A DNA stretch of 64,000 nt. Source: [Eubacterium] cellulosolvens LD2006. Lineage in GTDB: Bacteria; Bacillota; Clostridia; Lachnospirales; Lachnospiraceae. Under the pieces are notes generated by a model that was not told the origin of the DNA, ran no database searches, and saw only the letters and a program-made list of their open reading frames with translations. The DNA is taken from contig NZ_JHXY01000012.1 in the NCBI RefSeq assembly GCF_000621585.1, forward strand, positions 1 to 64,000, in the 5' to 3' direction. A program made the translations under genes and the position numbers. Below are positions 44,113 through 53,048 of the stretch, one piece after another. Each line of letters begins with the position of its first letter. Position 1 is the stretch's first letter.

Positions 44113-45675
44113 TTAGTTTTCCTCTCGAAGTGCCCAGTCTCTGCAGGATCTGACTTCGGTGGCGAGCCCTTCATAGAACTCCGGCTCGTGGCAGACCATC
44201 AGGATGCTGCCCTTGTATTCCTGAAGCGCCCGTTTGAGCTCCGCTTTCGCGTCCACGTCGAGGTGGTTGGTCGGCTCGTCGAGGACGAGAAGGTTGGAAG
44301 GCCGTCCGATCAGCTTGCAGAGACGGACCTTTGCCTGTTCTCCACCGGAGAGGACTTTCACCTTGCTCTCGATGTGCTGCGTCGTAAGACCGCATTTCGC
44401 GAGGGCGCTGCGGACTTCATACTGGTTCCAGCCCGGGAACTCCTGCCAGATTTCCTCGATACAGGAGGTACTGATGTTCTGGTCCATCTCCTGTTCGAAA
44501 TAGCCGATCTCCAGGAAATCTCCCCGGGATACTTCTCCCGAGAGAGGCTGAATCAGACCGAGAAGACTCTTGAGAAGTGTTGTTTTTCCGATGCCGTTGG
44601 AACCGGTGAGTACGACCTTGGTGTTTCTCTCCATCACAAAATCCAGCGGACGGGAGAGAGGTTCGTCGTAGCCGATCACGAGGTTTTTTGTCTCGAAGAG
44701 AATGCGGCTCGGCGTTCTGGCTACCTCAAAGTGGAACTCCGGCTTCGGTTTTTCTCTCTGGAGCTCTATGATATCCATATTGTCCAGCTTCTTCTGTCTG
44801 GACATGGCCATATTTCTGGTTGCCACGCGGGCTTTGTTTCTTGCTACAAAGTCCTTGAGATCGGCGATCTCTTTCTGCTGCCTCTCGTAGGCGGCTTTTT
44901 TCTGTGCCTTCTGCATCTCATAGACTTCCATGAACTTGTCATAGTCACCGACATACCTTGTCAGTGTGCTGTCCTCGATGTGGTAGATCAGATTGATGAC
45001 CGAATTGAGGAAGGGGATATCGTGGGAAATAAGTACGAAGGCATTTTCATATTCCTGCAGATATCGCTTGAGCCAGAAGATGTGTTCTTCGTCGAGGTAG
45101 TTGGTCGGCTCGTCCAGAAGAAGGATGTCCGGTTTCTCAAGCAGTAGTTTCGCGAGAAGAACCTTTGTCCTCTGTCCGCCGGAGAGCTCGGTGACATCCC
45201 GGTCGAGGCCGAGATCGAGAAGACCGAAGGCACGGGCCACTTCCTCGACTTTTGCGTCAATCAGATAGAAATCATGGGAGGAGAGCAGATCCTGGATCGT
45301 ACTTGTCTCCTCGAGCATCTGATCCATCTGATCCGCTTTATCCGGATCGCCCATCTGATCGTAGATCTCGTTCATCTTCTTCTCCATCTCGAAAAGAGAA
45401 GAGAAGGCGTCGTGAAGGACGTCGTTGATCGTCATTCCGCTTTGCAGCACCGTGTGCTGATCCAGATAACCGACCTTGACGTTTTTCGCCCACTCGATTT
45501 TTCCCTCGTCGGGTTCCAGCTTGCCGGTGACAATGTTCATGAAGGTGGATTTTCCCTCGCCGTTTGCGCCGACAAAGCCGATATGTTCTCCCTTCAGAAG
45601 ACGGAAGGTCACATCCCTGAAAATCTCTCGGTCTCCGAAGCCATGGGAAAGGTGTTCTACATTTAAAATACTCAT
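44113..45675 (-). CDS. ABC-F family ATPase
   Basis: A 520-residue protein with two ABC ATPase domains and no membrane segments. Domain 1 has Walker A GANGEGKST, signature ELSGGQ and Walker B LLLDEPTNYLD. The charged linker between the domains runs from residue ~240 to ~310. Domain 2 has GSNGIGKTT, LSGGEQ and LVLDEPTNHLD. ABC-F proteins act on the ribosome, as translation factors or in antibiotic protection; the LDQH and linker features do not tell which. The extended signal (GGAGTAG) is weak but correctly placed. It is convergent with the region after carB. Confidence 0.92.
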   Translation of the reverse strand: MSILNVEHLSHGFGDREIFRDVTFRLLKGEHIGFVGANGEGKSTFMNIVTGKLEPDEGKIEWAKNVKVGYLDQHTVLQSGMTINDVLHDAFSSLFEMEKKMNEIYDQMGDPDKADQMDQMLEETSTIQDLLSSHDFYLIDAKVEEVARAFGLLDLGLDRDVTELSGGQRTKVLLAKLLLEKPDILLLDEPTNYLDEEHIFWLKRYLQEYENAFVLISHDIPFLNSVINLIYHIEDSTLTRYVGDYDKFMEVYEMQKAQKKAAYERQQKEIADLKDFVARNKARVATRNMAMSRQKKLDNMDIIELQREKPKPEFHFEVARTPSRILFETKNLVIGYDEPLSRPLDFVMERNTKVVLTGSNGIGKTTLLKSLLGLIQPLSGEVSRGDFLEIGYFEQEMDQNISTSCIEEIWQEFPGWNQYEVRSALAKCGLTTQHIESKVKVLSGGEQAKVRLCKLIGRPSNLLVLDEPTNHLDVDAKAELKRALQEYKGSILMVCHEPEFYEGLATEVRSCRDWALREEN

Positions 45676-46156
45676 CTCAGAATACTACTCCTTGCGGTGA
45701 ATTACAGTGCTGTGAGTATATCACATCCGGCTGGCAGTGACTATCTGTATTTTTTTGTGACTGAACAACTGCTCAATATTCGCAAAGCGGCTGTAAGAAG
45801 CCACTATCCGTAATTTTTTCTCTGTGAGCGAACGATGTCCGCAAGCGGACTTCATCCCCTCAGAACCTCAATCACCTGGCATACATGTCTTTTGATCAGC
45901 GACAGGATGTCATATTTTTCGTTTTCGATTATAAATTTTATAAAAAAATAAGGATTTCACAGGAATTGTTCCTTGATGTTATATATCTTAAAAATGTTGT
46001 GGCGATGTTATATGTTGTTTATGTATATTTTTTGAGGCACAATATATTGATATTTGTATGTATTCGATAAAATGATACAGGAAGTATTGACGTCCAAATT
46101 TTTTGCGATAGAATAGAGATGAATTTTGAGAGCACAATACTTTTTTAGGAGAAATC
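45676..46156. other. Intergenic region before the XRE gene
   Basis: About 480 bases. It holds the palindrome GTCCGCAAGCGGAC at 45837-45850 followed by a CCCCTCAGAACCTCAATC tail like that at 7250. Downstream is very AT-rich sequence. The 61-codon frame at 45885 has no ribosome binding site and is not counted as a gene. Confidence 0.55.
46087..46114 (+). promoter_or_regulatory. Promoter of the small XRE gene
   Basis: TTGACG (46087-46092), 16 bases, TAGAAT (46109-46114), about 40 bases before the ATG. Confidence 0.65.
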
Positions 46157-46477
46157 ATGACAAACAAGGTCTTTGGTACAAGAATTAAAGAATTATCCAT
46201 GCAGAAGCTTGCAAATGAGATGGGCGTTTCCACGAGCAGAGTCAGCATCTGGGAGAATACCGGATACGTTCCGAATATGAATGTACTTGCGGATTTAGCG
46301 AAATACTTCAATGTTACGACAGACTACCTTCTCGGAAATGACAGCAGCGAAGAGCGCAGTGTTGAGACGGACAGATTAAGCTCCATTCAGAGAAATCTGG
46401 AGAAACTGAGCGAAGGCGATCTGCAGAAGGTTGAGGAAATCCTTCAGATGGAATTCACAGATGTTTTCGTGAGCTGA
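46157..46477 (+). CDS. Small XRE-family regulator with shortened HTH
   Basis: A 106-residue protein. The helix-turn-helix reads FGTRIKELSMQKLANEMGVSTSRVSIWEN. Compared with the usual RIKELRKEKGLTQxxLA pattern, about six residues are missing between helix 1 and helix 2. The rest (VPNMNVLADLAKYFNVTTDYLLGND) is normal, followed by a charged helical tail. Whether it can still bind DNA is unclear. The gene has its own promoter and a strong terminator at 46510, so it is monocistronic. Confidence 0.85.
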   Translation: MTNKVFGTRIKELSMQKLANEMGVSTSRVSIWENTGYVPNMNVLADLAKYFNVTTDYLLGNDSSEERSVETDRLSSIQRNLEKLSEGDLQKVEEILQMEFTDVFVS

Positions 46478-46509
46478 TTTGACGGGATTGAAAAATGATA
46501 AAAGACAGT

Positions 46510-46545
46510 AAGGAACCGGCAGTTCGTCTCCCGGTTCCTTTTTTG
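46510..46545 (+). terminator. Terminator of the XRE gene
   Basis: AAGGAACCGG (46510-46519) and CCGGTTCCTT (46531-46540), followed by TTTT. Confidence 0.88.
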
Positions 46546-46601
46546 TGTTACAGGAAATTCTTCCGGAATTTCAAAACAAAAAACACTTTGGGAGTGCGCG
46601 T
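46539..46601 (+). repeat. Dispersed palindromic repeat, copy 7
   Basis: TTTTTTGTGTTACAGGAAATTC with GGAATTTCAAAACAAAAAAC, followed by a diverged tail GGGAGTGCGCG. It abuts the XRE terminator. Confidence 0.6.
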
Positions 46602-46661
46602 TTTTTTGGTATACTTTAGACGGCGTGAAAATGCCAGACAAACCTGAGGGGGAGTAGAAAA

Positions 46662-47441
46662 ATGTCATCAAATGCTTTGCGTCTGGATCACGGTTCATTG
46701 GATGTTCCGGGGCCAGACATTCGGACGAAAAAAATCTTAAGCGGAAGCGCGATCAAAATGATTGCTGTGATCCTGATGATTGTCGATCATGTCACAGCCT
46801 ATATTCTGGGGCATCTGCCGGTGTTTATTAATTATATCGAAGTCGCCGGCGTAAAAATCAGCTGGTATATGATTATCCGTCACATCACCCGCATGGGCTT
46901 TCCGCTTTTTTGTTTTGGAATTGTCGAGGGATATCTTCACACACATGACCGCCGGAAGTACGGACTGAATCTTCTTGTTTTTGCGTTTCTGTCCGAGGTT
47001 CCCTGGGATCTTGTGCATTATAACAAGTTGTTTGACACCACCAAACAGAATGTTTTTTTCACCTTGTTTCTTGGCTATCTCGCGATTTGCATTCTTGAGA
47101 AATACAAAGACGATATGCTCAAGTGCACGTTGCTTTTGCTCATCTGTACGCTCGTTTCTTTTCCTATGCATGCCGACTACGGGCCGAAGGGTTTTTGCTT
47201 CCTTGTCGTCATGTATGTCGTAAGGAATAATCTCGCTCTCCAGGCTCTTGCGTCCGGAGGAATGATCAATGAAATCAGTCACGGAGCCGGAGCGCTCGCG
47301 GCGATTCCGATTGCGCTCTACAACGGCGAACGCGGCTTCATAAAGGGGAAATTCTGGAAGTATTTTTTCTATTGCATTTATCCGGGACATCTGCTTGCGA
47401 TCTGGTATGCACTGGTACGAATAGGATATTTCAAGATTTAG
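46662..47441 (+). CDS. TraX-family membrane protein
   Basis: A 259-residue protein with about seven membrane helices. The family start LSGSAIKMIAVILMIVDHV and later RMGFPLFCFGIVEGYLHT and EVPWDLVHY match TraX, which acetylates F-pilin. Chromosomal homologues in Clostridia have no known substrate; O- or N-acetylation of a surface component is inferred. GGGGGAG precedes the ATG. It is single, with no conjugation genes nearby. Confidence 0.85.
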   Translation: MSSNALRLDHGSLDVPGPDIRTKKILSGSAIKMIAVILMIVDHVTAYILGHLPVFINYIEVAGVKISWYMIIRHITRMGFPLFCFGIVEGYLHTHDRRKYGLNLLVFAFLSEVPWDLVHYNKLFDTTKQNVFFTLFLGYLAICILEKYKDDMLKCTLLLLICTLVSFPMHADYGPKGFCFLVVMYVVRNNLALQALASGGMINEISHGAGALAAIPIALYNGERGFIKGKFWKYFFYCIYPGHLLAIWYALVRIGYFKI

Positions 47442-47572
47442 TCGGAAACTGACGGAATCGAGTATAAAATTATTGATATTTTTTGCGAATTTTAATACAA
47501 TATAAACAACAGCTCGTATTGTTAGAAATAGTGCTTATGAGCGAATAACCGGCGATTAGAGGAGTAATTCAC

Positions 47573-48037
47573 ATGGGTGAGCAAGCCAAAGATTTTGAAG
47601 GGATTCTGGAGCAGGACGGTATTCTGGTCTATAAAACAAAAGGAATCAGTATGAGACCGATGCTCCGCACAAACAGGGATGTCATCATCATTCGTAAAAA
47701 GAAAGCGAATGAGCGTTTCCATAAATATGATGTTGTATTGCACAAACGTGCCAACGGACAATATGTACTTCACAGAATCACAAAAGTAGCGGAGGATCAC
47801 TACATGATTCGTGGCGATAATTGCCGTAATACAGAATATGTCCGTGAAGATCAGGTGCTTGGTATCCTGGAGACTTTTATCCGGGATGGCAAGAAGAAGG
47901 TTCCGGTGACAGATTTTAAGTATCGTATTTATTCGCATATGATTGTTGCGGACTATCCGATCCGTCGCGCGAAGAGTGAAATTCTGATCGCAATGAAAAA
48001 GATGCTTGGCATGAAGCTTGGACCCATGCCGGAATAA
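47573..48037 (+). CDS. S24/S26-like signal peptidase domain protein
   Basis: A 154-residue protein. KGISMRPML carries the Ser of the S26 motif, and VLHRITKVAEDHYMIRGDN matches the strand and GDN regions of signal peptidases. No clear N-terminal membrane helix is present, unlike SipW-type enzymes, and the general-base Lys is not obvious. It could be a specialised or inactive relative. GAGGAG precedes the ATG. A GC-rich hairpin follows. Confidence 0.75.
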   Translation: MGEQAKDFEGILEQDGILVYKTKGISMRPMLRTNRDVIIIRKKKANERFHKYDVVLHKRANGQYVLHRITKVAEDHYMIRGDNCRNTEYVREDQVLGILETFIRDGKKKVPVTDFKYRIYSHMIVADYPIRRAKSEILIAMKKMLGMKLGPMPE

Positions 48038-48050
48038 AGGGAATTGGAAC

Positions 48051-48076
48051 GGCCGGCCGTCATGGCCGGCCATTCT
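48051..48076 (+). terminator. Hairpin after the S26-like gene
   Basis: GGCCGGCC (48051-48058), loop GTCAT, GGCCGGCC (48064-48071), then ATTCTT. The T-run is weak. Confidence 0.6.
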
Positions 48077-48169
48077 TGGCTCATAGGAAGTTGATCCGCA
48101 TTTCCTGCTTTCGGAGTATACAAGCTGTGGTCAGCATTTTAACAAATCTTTTTTACAGAGGAGACAATC

Positions 48170-48529
48170 ATGGGAAATCCGATTGAAGAACAGATTCAGC
48201 AGAATATTGATGAACTCTTGATGGTGTATGAGGACATGGGGGACCTGACGGACGCCTATACTGCACAGCTTAAGAAAAAGAAAAACACTTATTTTACGGG
48301 GCCGGAGCTGGTGAAAGCAAGTCAGTTTCTGGCGGCACTGTCGGTGATCCAGGACAACGAGGATGACTTGTCCGTCGATGAGCTGGAGGAAGATGTGTTC
48401 AGTGAGGCCGGAGTCTGGAAGAGCGGAATCGGAGATGAGATCTGCGCATTCATCCGCGAAGTTACCGGACAGCCCTGCAAAGAGGGCGAGCAGGTACAGG
48501 CGATTCTTGAAAAGTATCGGATTCATTGA
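48170..48529 (+). CDS. Hypothetical acidic helical protein
   Basis: A 119-residue soluble, mostly helical and strongly acidic protein (MGNPIEEQIQQNIDELLMVYEDMGD). No family was recognised. It has one Cys and no membrane segment. GAGGAG precedes the ATG. It is bounded by its own terminator at 48572, so it is a single-gene unit. Confidence 0.75.
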   Translation: MGNPIEEQIQQNIDELLMVYEDMGDLTDAYTAQLKKKKNTYFTGPELVKASQFLAALSVIQDNEDDLSVDELEEDVFSEAGVWKSGIGDEICAFIREVTGQPCKEGEQVQAILEKYRIH

Positions 48530-48571
48530 GGAACCGGCAATGCCGATCGCAGGACGGGAGTGTAAGAAATG

Positions 48572-48624
48572 AAGGAACAGGGGAAAGCTGCTGTTTTGAA
48601 GCTGCTTTCTCCTGTTCCTTTTTA
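48572..48624 (+). terminator. Terminator of the acidic protein gene
   Basis: AAGGAACAGG (48572-48581) and CCTGTTCCTT (48611-48620), with inner GAAAGC-type pairing, then TTT. It could also stop the convergent minus-strand gene. Confidence 0.85.
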
Positions 48625-48677
48625 AAGGACATATTTTCACACACAAAACGGAGGAACGAGCGGAATCAGAACGACGA

Positions 48678-50207
48678 TCAGGAGAATTTTACAACGACAG
48701 TATTGTTCTCAATTCGTATGGAGCCGTAATCCGGGTAACAGGGCATTTTTTTATAGTAAGAGCTGGTTTTTATTTTGAGAATTTCAAAACCTTCCGCGTA
48801 AACCGGATGGTATCCGAGAAACTGTTCGACATAGTTTCTTCTTGTAATCATATTTAACTGATTAGCCGGAATGGCACCATACTGTTCCACGTATTCATCC
48901 CATGGATTGTTATACAGGGGATCATCAACGGAACCGATGATTGCCCAGGGCATGTCCGCCCGGAACCCTTCTGTATTTTTGATCTGTGTTACAAGAGAAT
49001 TCCAGTAATTATAGGACTGCTGATTTGCATAGTATAAAAGTGAGTAGCTTGCGTTGTTCTGTCTGTAGTAGATCAGTGTAATGATGATCAGAGCAGCGGC
49101 GACTGTCTTTTTGCACCATTTTGCCCGGTTTTGGGAAAGCGGTTTATCCTCACCCAGACACCCCTGTTCGCAGAGGGCGACCGGCATGAGATAGATCAAC
49201 ACGATTCCGTAAATCATCAGGGTGTGGATATATGCGTGATAGCACATCAGAATGATACTGCTAATCGCGAGAGGATAGAGGAGAATGAGTACCAGAAAGA
49301 GCCACCTGGTTTGTTTAAATACTTCTTTTCGTTTTCGAATGATGAGAACGAGCATGTAGAAAGAAGCGATGATCAGGATATAGAGCATCACCCGGATGAT
49401 CCAGTTGTTGGATGCACCCATATCACAGTAGTCGTCGAACGGAATCTTTAAAAAGGATTTGTAGGCGCTGGAGAGAATCTTTGGGATTTCACGAATGTCA
49501 AGTTTTCCCATGGATGAGATATTCTGATAATTGCTAAGACTGGAGTTGCAGGCAAACAGACTGATCCTGAGCAGAATAAAGTAATCGATCAGACCAAGGA
49601 TCAGAGTTCCCAGGTAGAGAAAACCACTTTTCAGAAGAGAAATAAAGGTAGTGTCCTCGCTGATACTCCGGATGATCAGAAGCGTAAGAAACAAACCGAT
49701 CATGAGCGGAAAATATGCCTGATAGATTCCAAGCGAACAGGCTGCCAGGAAGGCGCCGGCCAGAAAACCAAATTTGTATTTGATTGTCAGGTAAACGCCG
49801 GTTACCGTCATCAGGATGGCTGCTGCGTAGTAATGCGATGTAAAGGAAAAGAGCAGAGTGTCTCCAATCGATGGAAAGGAAATGAACATGGCGCTCCATA
49901 TCCCACAGTGGAGCAGATCATGCAAATCAAAGATAAGGACAATGATATATGCGGCAACAGCAAGGATACAGATACACAGGATATCGTTAAAGGTCTGAAG
50001 ATTGAGGTTGCCGAAGATGGTTTCCATGGTGTCGCCCAACAGCGTCAAAAGCCATCGGCCGGATGTGATACCGATCCCGTATCCATGCATGAAATGTAAA
50101 TTGTCCTGATTATTCAGTATATTTGTGAGAAGAAAAAGATAGCCGATCAGTCCGGTGATCAGACCACTAAAAATAGTCACCAGTTTTCGCTTGACAGTAA
50201 AACGCAT
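48678..50207 (-). CDS. GtrII-like membrane glucosyltransferase
   Basis: A 509-residue protein from ATG 50207, with GGAAGGGG upstream (a TTG 15 bases earlier overlaps that site). About eleven membrane helices are followed by a C-terminal extracytoplasmic part. The N-terminal region NNQDNLHFMHGYGIGITSGRW resembles the conserved D...GR motif of Glucos_trans_II proteins, which transfer glucose from a lipid carrier to surface polysaccharide. Acceptor and donor are not known. The gene is transcribed alone on the minus strand. Confidence 0.75.
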   Translation of the reverse strand: MRFTVKRKLVTIFSGLITGLIGYLFLLTNILNNQDNLHFMHGYGIGITSGRWLLTLLGDTMETIFGNLNLQTFNDILCICILAVAAYIIVLIFDLHDLLHCGIWSAMFISFPSIGDTLLFSFTSHYYAAAILMTVTGVYLTIKYKFGFLAGAFLAACSLGIYQAYFPLMIGLFLTLLIIRSISEDTTFISLLKSGFLYLGTLILGLIDYFILLRISLFACNSSLSNYQNISSMGKLDIREIPKILSSAYKSFLKIPFDDYCDMGASNNWIIRVMLYILIIASFYMLVLIIRKRKEVFKQTRWLFLVLILLYPLAISSIILMCYHAYIHTLMIYGIVLIYLMPVALCEQGCLGEDKPLSQNRAKWCKKTVAAALIIITLIYYRQNNASYSLLYYANQQSYNYWNSLVTQIKNTEGFRADMPWAIIGSVDDPLYNNPWDEYVEQYGAIPANQLNMITRRNYVEQFLGYHPVYAEGFEILKIKTSSYYKKMPCYPDYGSIRIENNTVVVKFS

Positions 50208-50461
50208 GGTTGCCCCTTCCAATGGTTTTTGTTCAGTATTGTAACATACACTAAAAGTAGAACAAAAAAATTATAAATAATAGAAGACATATATTCAAGG
50301 AGGAATCTGCAGATTCCACACGGAGGCACCGGGAAGGAATCACTCTTTTTTTTGATCGCGATATAGCTATTTGCGAATTCTGTGCTATAATTAATCGTTG
50401 ATTGGTTTTTTTTGAAAAAATGTAGTTTATACTTTGAGAGCACGAAATAAGGAGTTTGTTC

Positions 50462-51217
50462 ATGAAATACCTGCAAAGGTTGATTCCCGTTTACGCGCTT
50501 GTTCCGCTCGCGTTTGCTTTTGTTTTAAACGGGACCGGATATTATGGCATACAGCTGCTGCACAATGTATTGGATTTTCATGACTTTTCGCTGCCGATCG
50601 ATCATCGGATCCCCTTCGTGCCTGCGTTCATTTTCATTTATCTTCTGGCGTTTGCGCAGTGGATCACGGGTTTTGTCATGTGCGCGAGAGAGAGCAGGGA
50701 ATTCTGTTTCCGGTTCCTGAGCGCGGAGACCTGCGCGAAGGCGTTGACATTGTGTATTTTTATACTTCTGCCGTCGACGATTGTCCGGCCGGAAATCACA
50801 GGAACAGATCTTGCGTCAAAACTGACTGCCTGGATTTATGCGGCAGATGAGCCGATGAATCTTCTACCCTCGATCCATTGTCTGGAGAGCTGGTTCTGCC
50901 TGAGAGCAGCCTTTTCGCAGAAGAAGACGGGAAAGGTTTACGCCCTGGGGCATCTGATTATGACGCTGCTGGTTTTTGCATCGGTGTTGTTTGTTAAGCA
51001 GCATGTCATTCTCGACATTGTTGCCGGGATGGCTGTGTTCGAATTTGCTTTTTTTCTGACCCGAAAAAAAGGGCTGGAAAGCTTCTATGCAGCCGCGGAG
51101 CGGAGAATTACGGAGTACTTCGGCAGAATTCGTTCCGTCACAGGAAATCCTTCCGGATCCTTCGGAATTTCTATGGCACAAAATGCTCCGCAGGATGTGA
51201 ACTCGCGCGATAGGTAG
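50462..51217 (+). CDS. PAP2-family membrane phosphatase/phosphotransferase
   Basis: A 251-residue protein from ATG 50462, with AAGGAG upstream. Five to six helices. PAP2 motifs are LLPSIHCLESW (motif 2) and KQHVILDIVAG (motif 3, His and Asp kept); motif 1 is weak. It probably acts on a lipid phosphate. The last ~26 residues (TGNPSGSFGISMAQNAPQ) are encoded by a dispersed palindromic repeat, so the natural C-terminus has been replaced. It starts a run of lipid genes on the same strand. Confidence 0.82.
   Translation: MKYLQRLIPVYALVPLAFAFVLNGTGYYGIQLLHNVLDFHDFSLPIDHRIPFVPAFIFIYLLAFAQWITGFVMCARESREFCFRFLSAETCAKALTLCIFILLPSTIVRPEITGTDLASKLTAWIYAADEPMNLLPSIHCLESWFCLRAAFSQKKTGKVYALGHLIMTLLVFASVLFVKQHVILDIVAGMAVFEFAFFLTRKKGLESFYAAAERRITEYFGRIRSVTGNPSGSFGISMAQNAPQDVNSRDR
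51136..51213 (+). repeat. Dispersed palindromic repeat, copy 8, inside the PAP2 gene
   Basis: GTCACAGGAAATCC...CCGGATCC...GGAATTTCTATGGCACAAAATGCTCCGCAGGATGTG and CTCGCGCGA follow the family pattern. This copy is read through in frame as the PAP2 C-terminus. Confidence 0.75.
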
Positions 51218-51225
51218 ATCATGGT

Positions 51226-52281
51226 ATGAATAAAAAGAAAGTAATGTGGGCGCTGATTTCCGCAGTTCTGGCTGTGCTCACAATTATAACGATATTTTCA
51301 CAGAATAAGAATCTGTCTCTGCAGATGGTGATGGACGCGCTGCACGAGGCCGACCGGAAGTGGCTGATCCCCGCGGTCTTGTCGATGCTCGGTTTTATTG
51401 TCTTCGAGGGGGAGGCGATTCTCAGCATTCTCCGACAGATCGGCTATCCGAGGAAACAGAAAGACGGGCTTGTATTTGCGGCTGGCGATGTCTATTTTTC
51501 CGCGATCACACCGTCCGCCTCCGGAGGACAGCCGGCCAGCGCGTTCTTTATGATGCGAAGCGGGATCCCGGGATCTGTGGTGACGGCCGTATTGCTCTTA
51601 AATCTTGTGATGTATACACTGGGGATTCTCACGGTCGGCGCGTTCTGCATGATCGCCGCACCGCAGATTTTCTTTCACTTCAGTATTGTGTCGCGTGTGC
51701 TGATCGGGCTGGGACTTTTGGTACTGGTTCTGCTCGCCGTTGCTTTTTTCATGCTTCTGGTGAGAATCGATATTCTGGAGAACCTTGGCAGGAAAGGAAT
51801 TTGTCTCCTTCACAAGCTGCATCTTCTCCGGCATCCGGAGGCGAAGTTGAAAAGACTGACGAACGCGATGGAAGAGTATGAGGACTGTGTCCGTCAGATG
51901 AGGGGGCACAAACGCGCGTTTCTTTCGGCGTATTTCTGGAATCTCCTTCAGCGGGTGTCTCAGATCTGTGTCTCGATGTTTATGTTTCTTGCCACCGGCG
52001 GGAAGTGGAAGGACGCCTTTTCCATCTGGGTCACACAGAGCTTTGTTGCGATCGGCTCGAACTGTGTTCCGATTCCCGGCGGCATGGGCGCCGCGGACTA
52101 TCTGATGATCGACGGTTTCCGACAGCTGATGTCTGATACAGCAGCTGCCAGGCTTGAATTATTAAGTAGAAGTCTTTCCTTCTACATTTGTGTAATGGTC
52201 AGCGGTTTGATCGTTGCAATAGGATATTTTGTCTGCAAAACAGCGGATAAAAAGCGAGAAAGGAAGCAATTAGCAAAATGA
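51226..52281 (+). CDS. LPG-synthase TM-domain-like membrane protein
   Basis: A 351-residue protein with about eight helices of the lysylphosphatidylglycerol synthase transmembrane family (flippase domain of MprF; YbhN/AglD-like). Recognisable segments are AITPSASGGQPASAFFMMRSG and NCVPIPGGMGAADYLM. It lacks the cytosolic aminoacyltransferase domain of MprF, so lipid flipping or a related membrane role is more likely than lysyl-PG synthesis. The site (AGGTAG) is weak. The 3' end overlaps pssA by four bases (ATGA). Confidence 0.85.
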   Translation: MNKKKVMWALISAVLAVLTIITIFSQNKNLSLQMVMDALHEADRKWLIPAVLSMLGFIVFEGEAILSILRQIGYPRKQKDGLVFAAGDVYFSAITPSASGGQPASAFFMMRSGIPGSVVTAVLLLNLVMYTLGILTVGAFCMIAAPQIFFHFSIVSRVLIGLGLLVLVLLAVAFFMLLVRIDILENLGRKGICLLHKLHLLRHPEAKLKRLTNAMEEYEDCVRQMRGHKRAFLSAYFWNLLQRVSQICVSMFMFLATGGKWKDAFSIWVTQSFVAIGSNCVPIPGGMGAADYLMIDGFRQLMSDTAAARLELLSRSLSFYICVMVSGLIVAIGYFVCKTADKKRERKQLAK

Positions 52282-52985
52282 TAGGTTTTTACGATTATTC
52301 CGTGTGGCTGACATATCTGTCATTGTTATCTGCTACATTGGGAATACTGATTTCTCTTCATGGTATCGGTCACCCGTATCTGGGTATTTTTTGTCTGATG
52401 TTCAGCGGTCTCTGCGATGCTTTTGACGGAAGAGTGGCAAGAACAAAAAAGAATCGCACAGATTCGATGAAAAAGTTTGGTATTCAGATCGACTCTCTAT
52501 CCGATCTGGTTGCCTTCGGTGTCCTTCCTGTCTGTATCGGAGAGGCAATGGCAGGGGTAGGCCCGGGAATCAGCGGTATTTCCAGAATTCATTTCAACGG
52601 ACAGCTTCGAAGTCTGCTTCCGGCTCTGATGGTTCCGAGCATGCTCTTCTATGCGCTGGCGGCGCTGATTCGACTGGCCTATTTCAATGTTCTCGAGGAG
52701 GAAAGACAGAAGACGGAAGTGGGGTGCAGAAAGAGTTACATCGGTCTTCCGGTAACATCCGCGGCACTTATTTTTCCGACAATACTTTTGATCCAGTATA
52801 TTACACCCTTTGATGTCACGTTTATTTATTTTGCGTTCCTGGTCATCACCGGTGTATTGTTCATCACGAAATTCGAGGTTCCGAAGCCGGGGCTTCGCGG
52901 AATTCTGATCATGGTCGGCATCGGCCTGTTGGAAGGCGCGCTGCTTCTCGTGGGAATCTTCTTTCTGGATCACTACAACATTTAA
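52278..52985 (+). CDS. pssA: CDP-alcohol phosphatidyltransferase, phosphatidylserine synthase
   Basis: A 235-residue membrane enzyme. The CDP-alcohol phosphatidyltransferase signature is complete: CDAFDGRVARTKKN...GIQIDSLSD, with D-x3-D and D-G-x2-A-R spacing. The following psd gene makes phosphatidylserine synthase (CDP-diacylglycerol plus serine) the most likely activity. The ATG overlaps the previous stop (ATGA), indicating translational coupling. Confidence 0.92.
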   Translation: MIGFYDYSVWLTYLSLLSATLGILISLHGIGHPYLGIFCLMFSGLCDAFDGRVARTKKNRTDSMKKFGIQIDSLSDLVAFGVLPVCIGEAMAGVGPGISGISRIHFNGQLRSLLPALMVPSMLFYALAALIRLAYFNVLEEERQKTEVGCRKSYIGLPVTSAALIFPTILLIQYITPFDVTFIYFAFLVITGVLFITKFEVPKPGLRGILIMVGIGLLEGALLLVGIFFLDHYNI

Positions 52986-53048
52986 GTATGAACGCAAGCT
53001 TAAGTGCGAAGTAGGACACGACAATTCTACATATGGAGGTAAGCATCG

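Noticed and set aside
45885-46070. 61-codon hydrophobic frame before the XRE gene
   Set aside because: It lies in AT-rich promoter sequence, has no ribosome binding site and a composition expected by chance.
46662-47441. Part of a conjugative element, from the TraX name
   Set aside because: No relaxase, coupling protein or type IV secretion gene is nearby; TraX-like proteins are common on Clostridia chromosomes.
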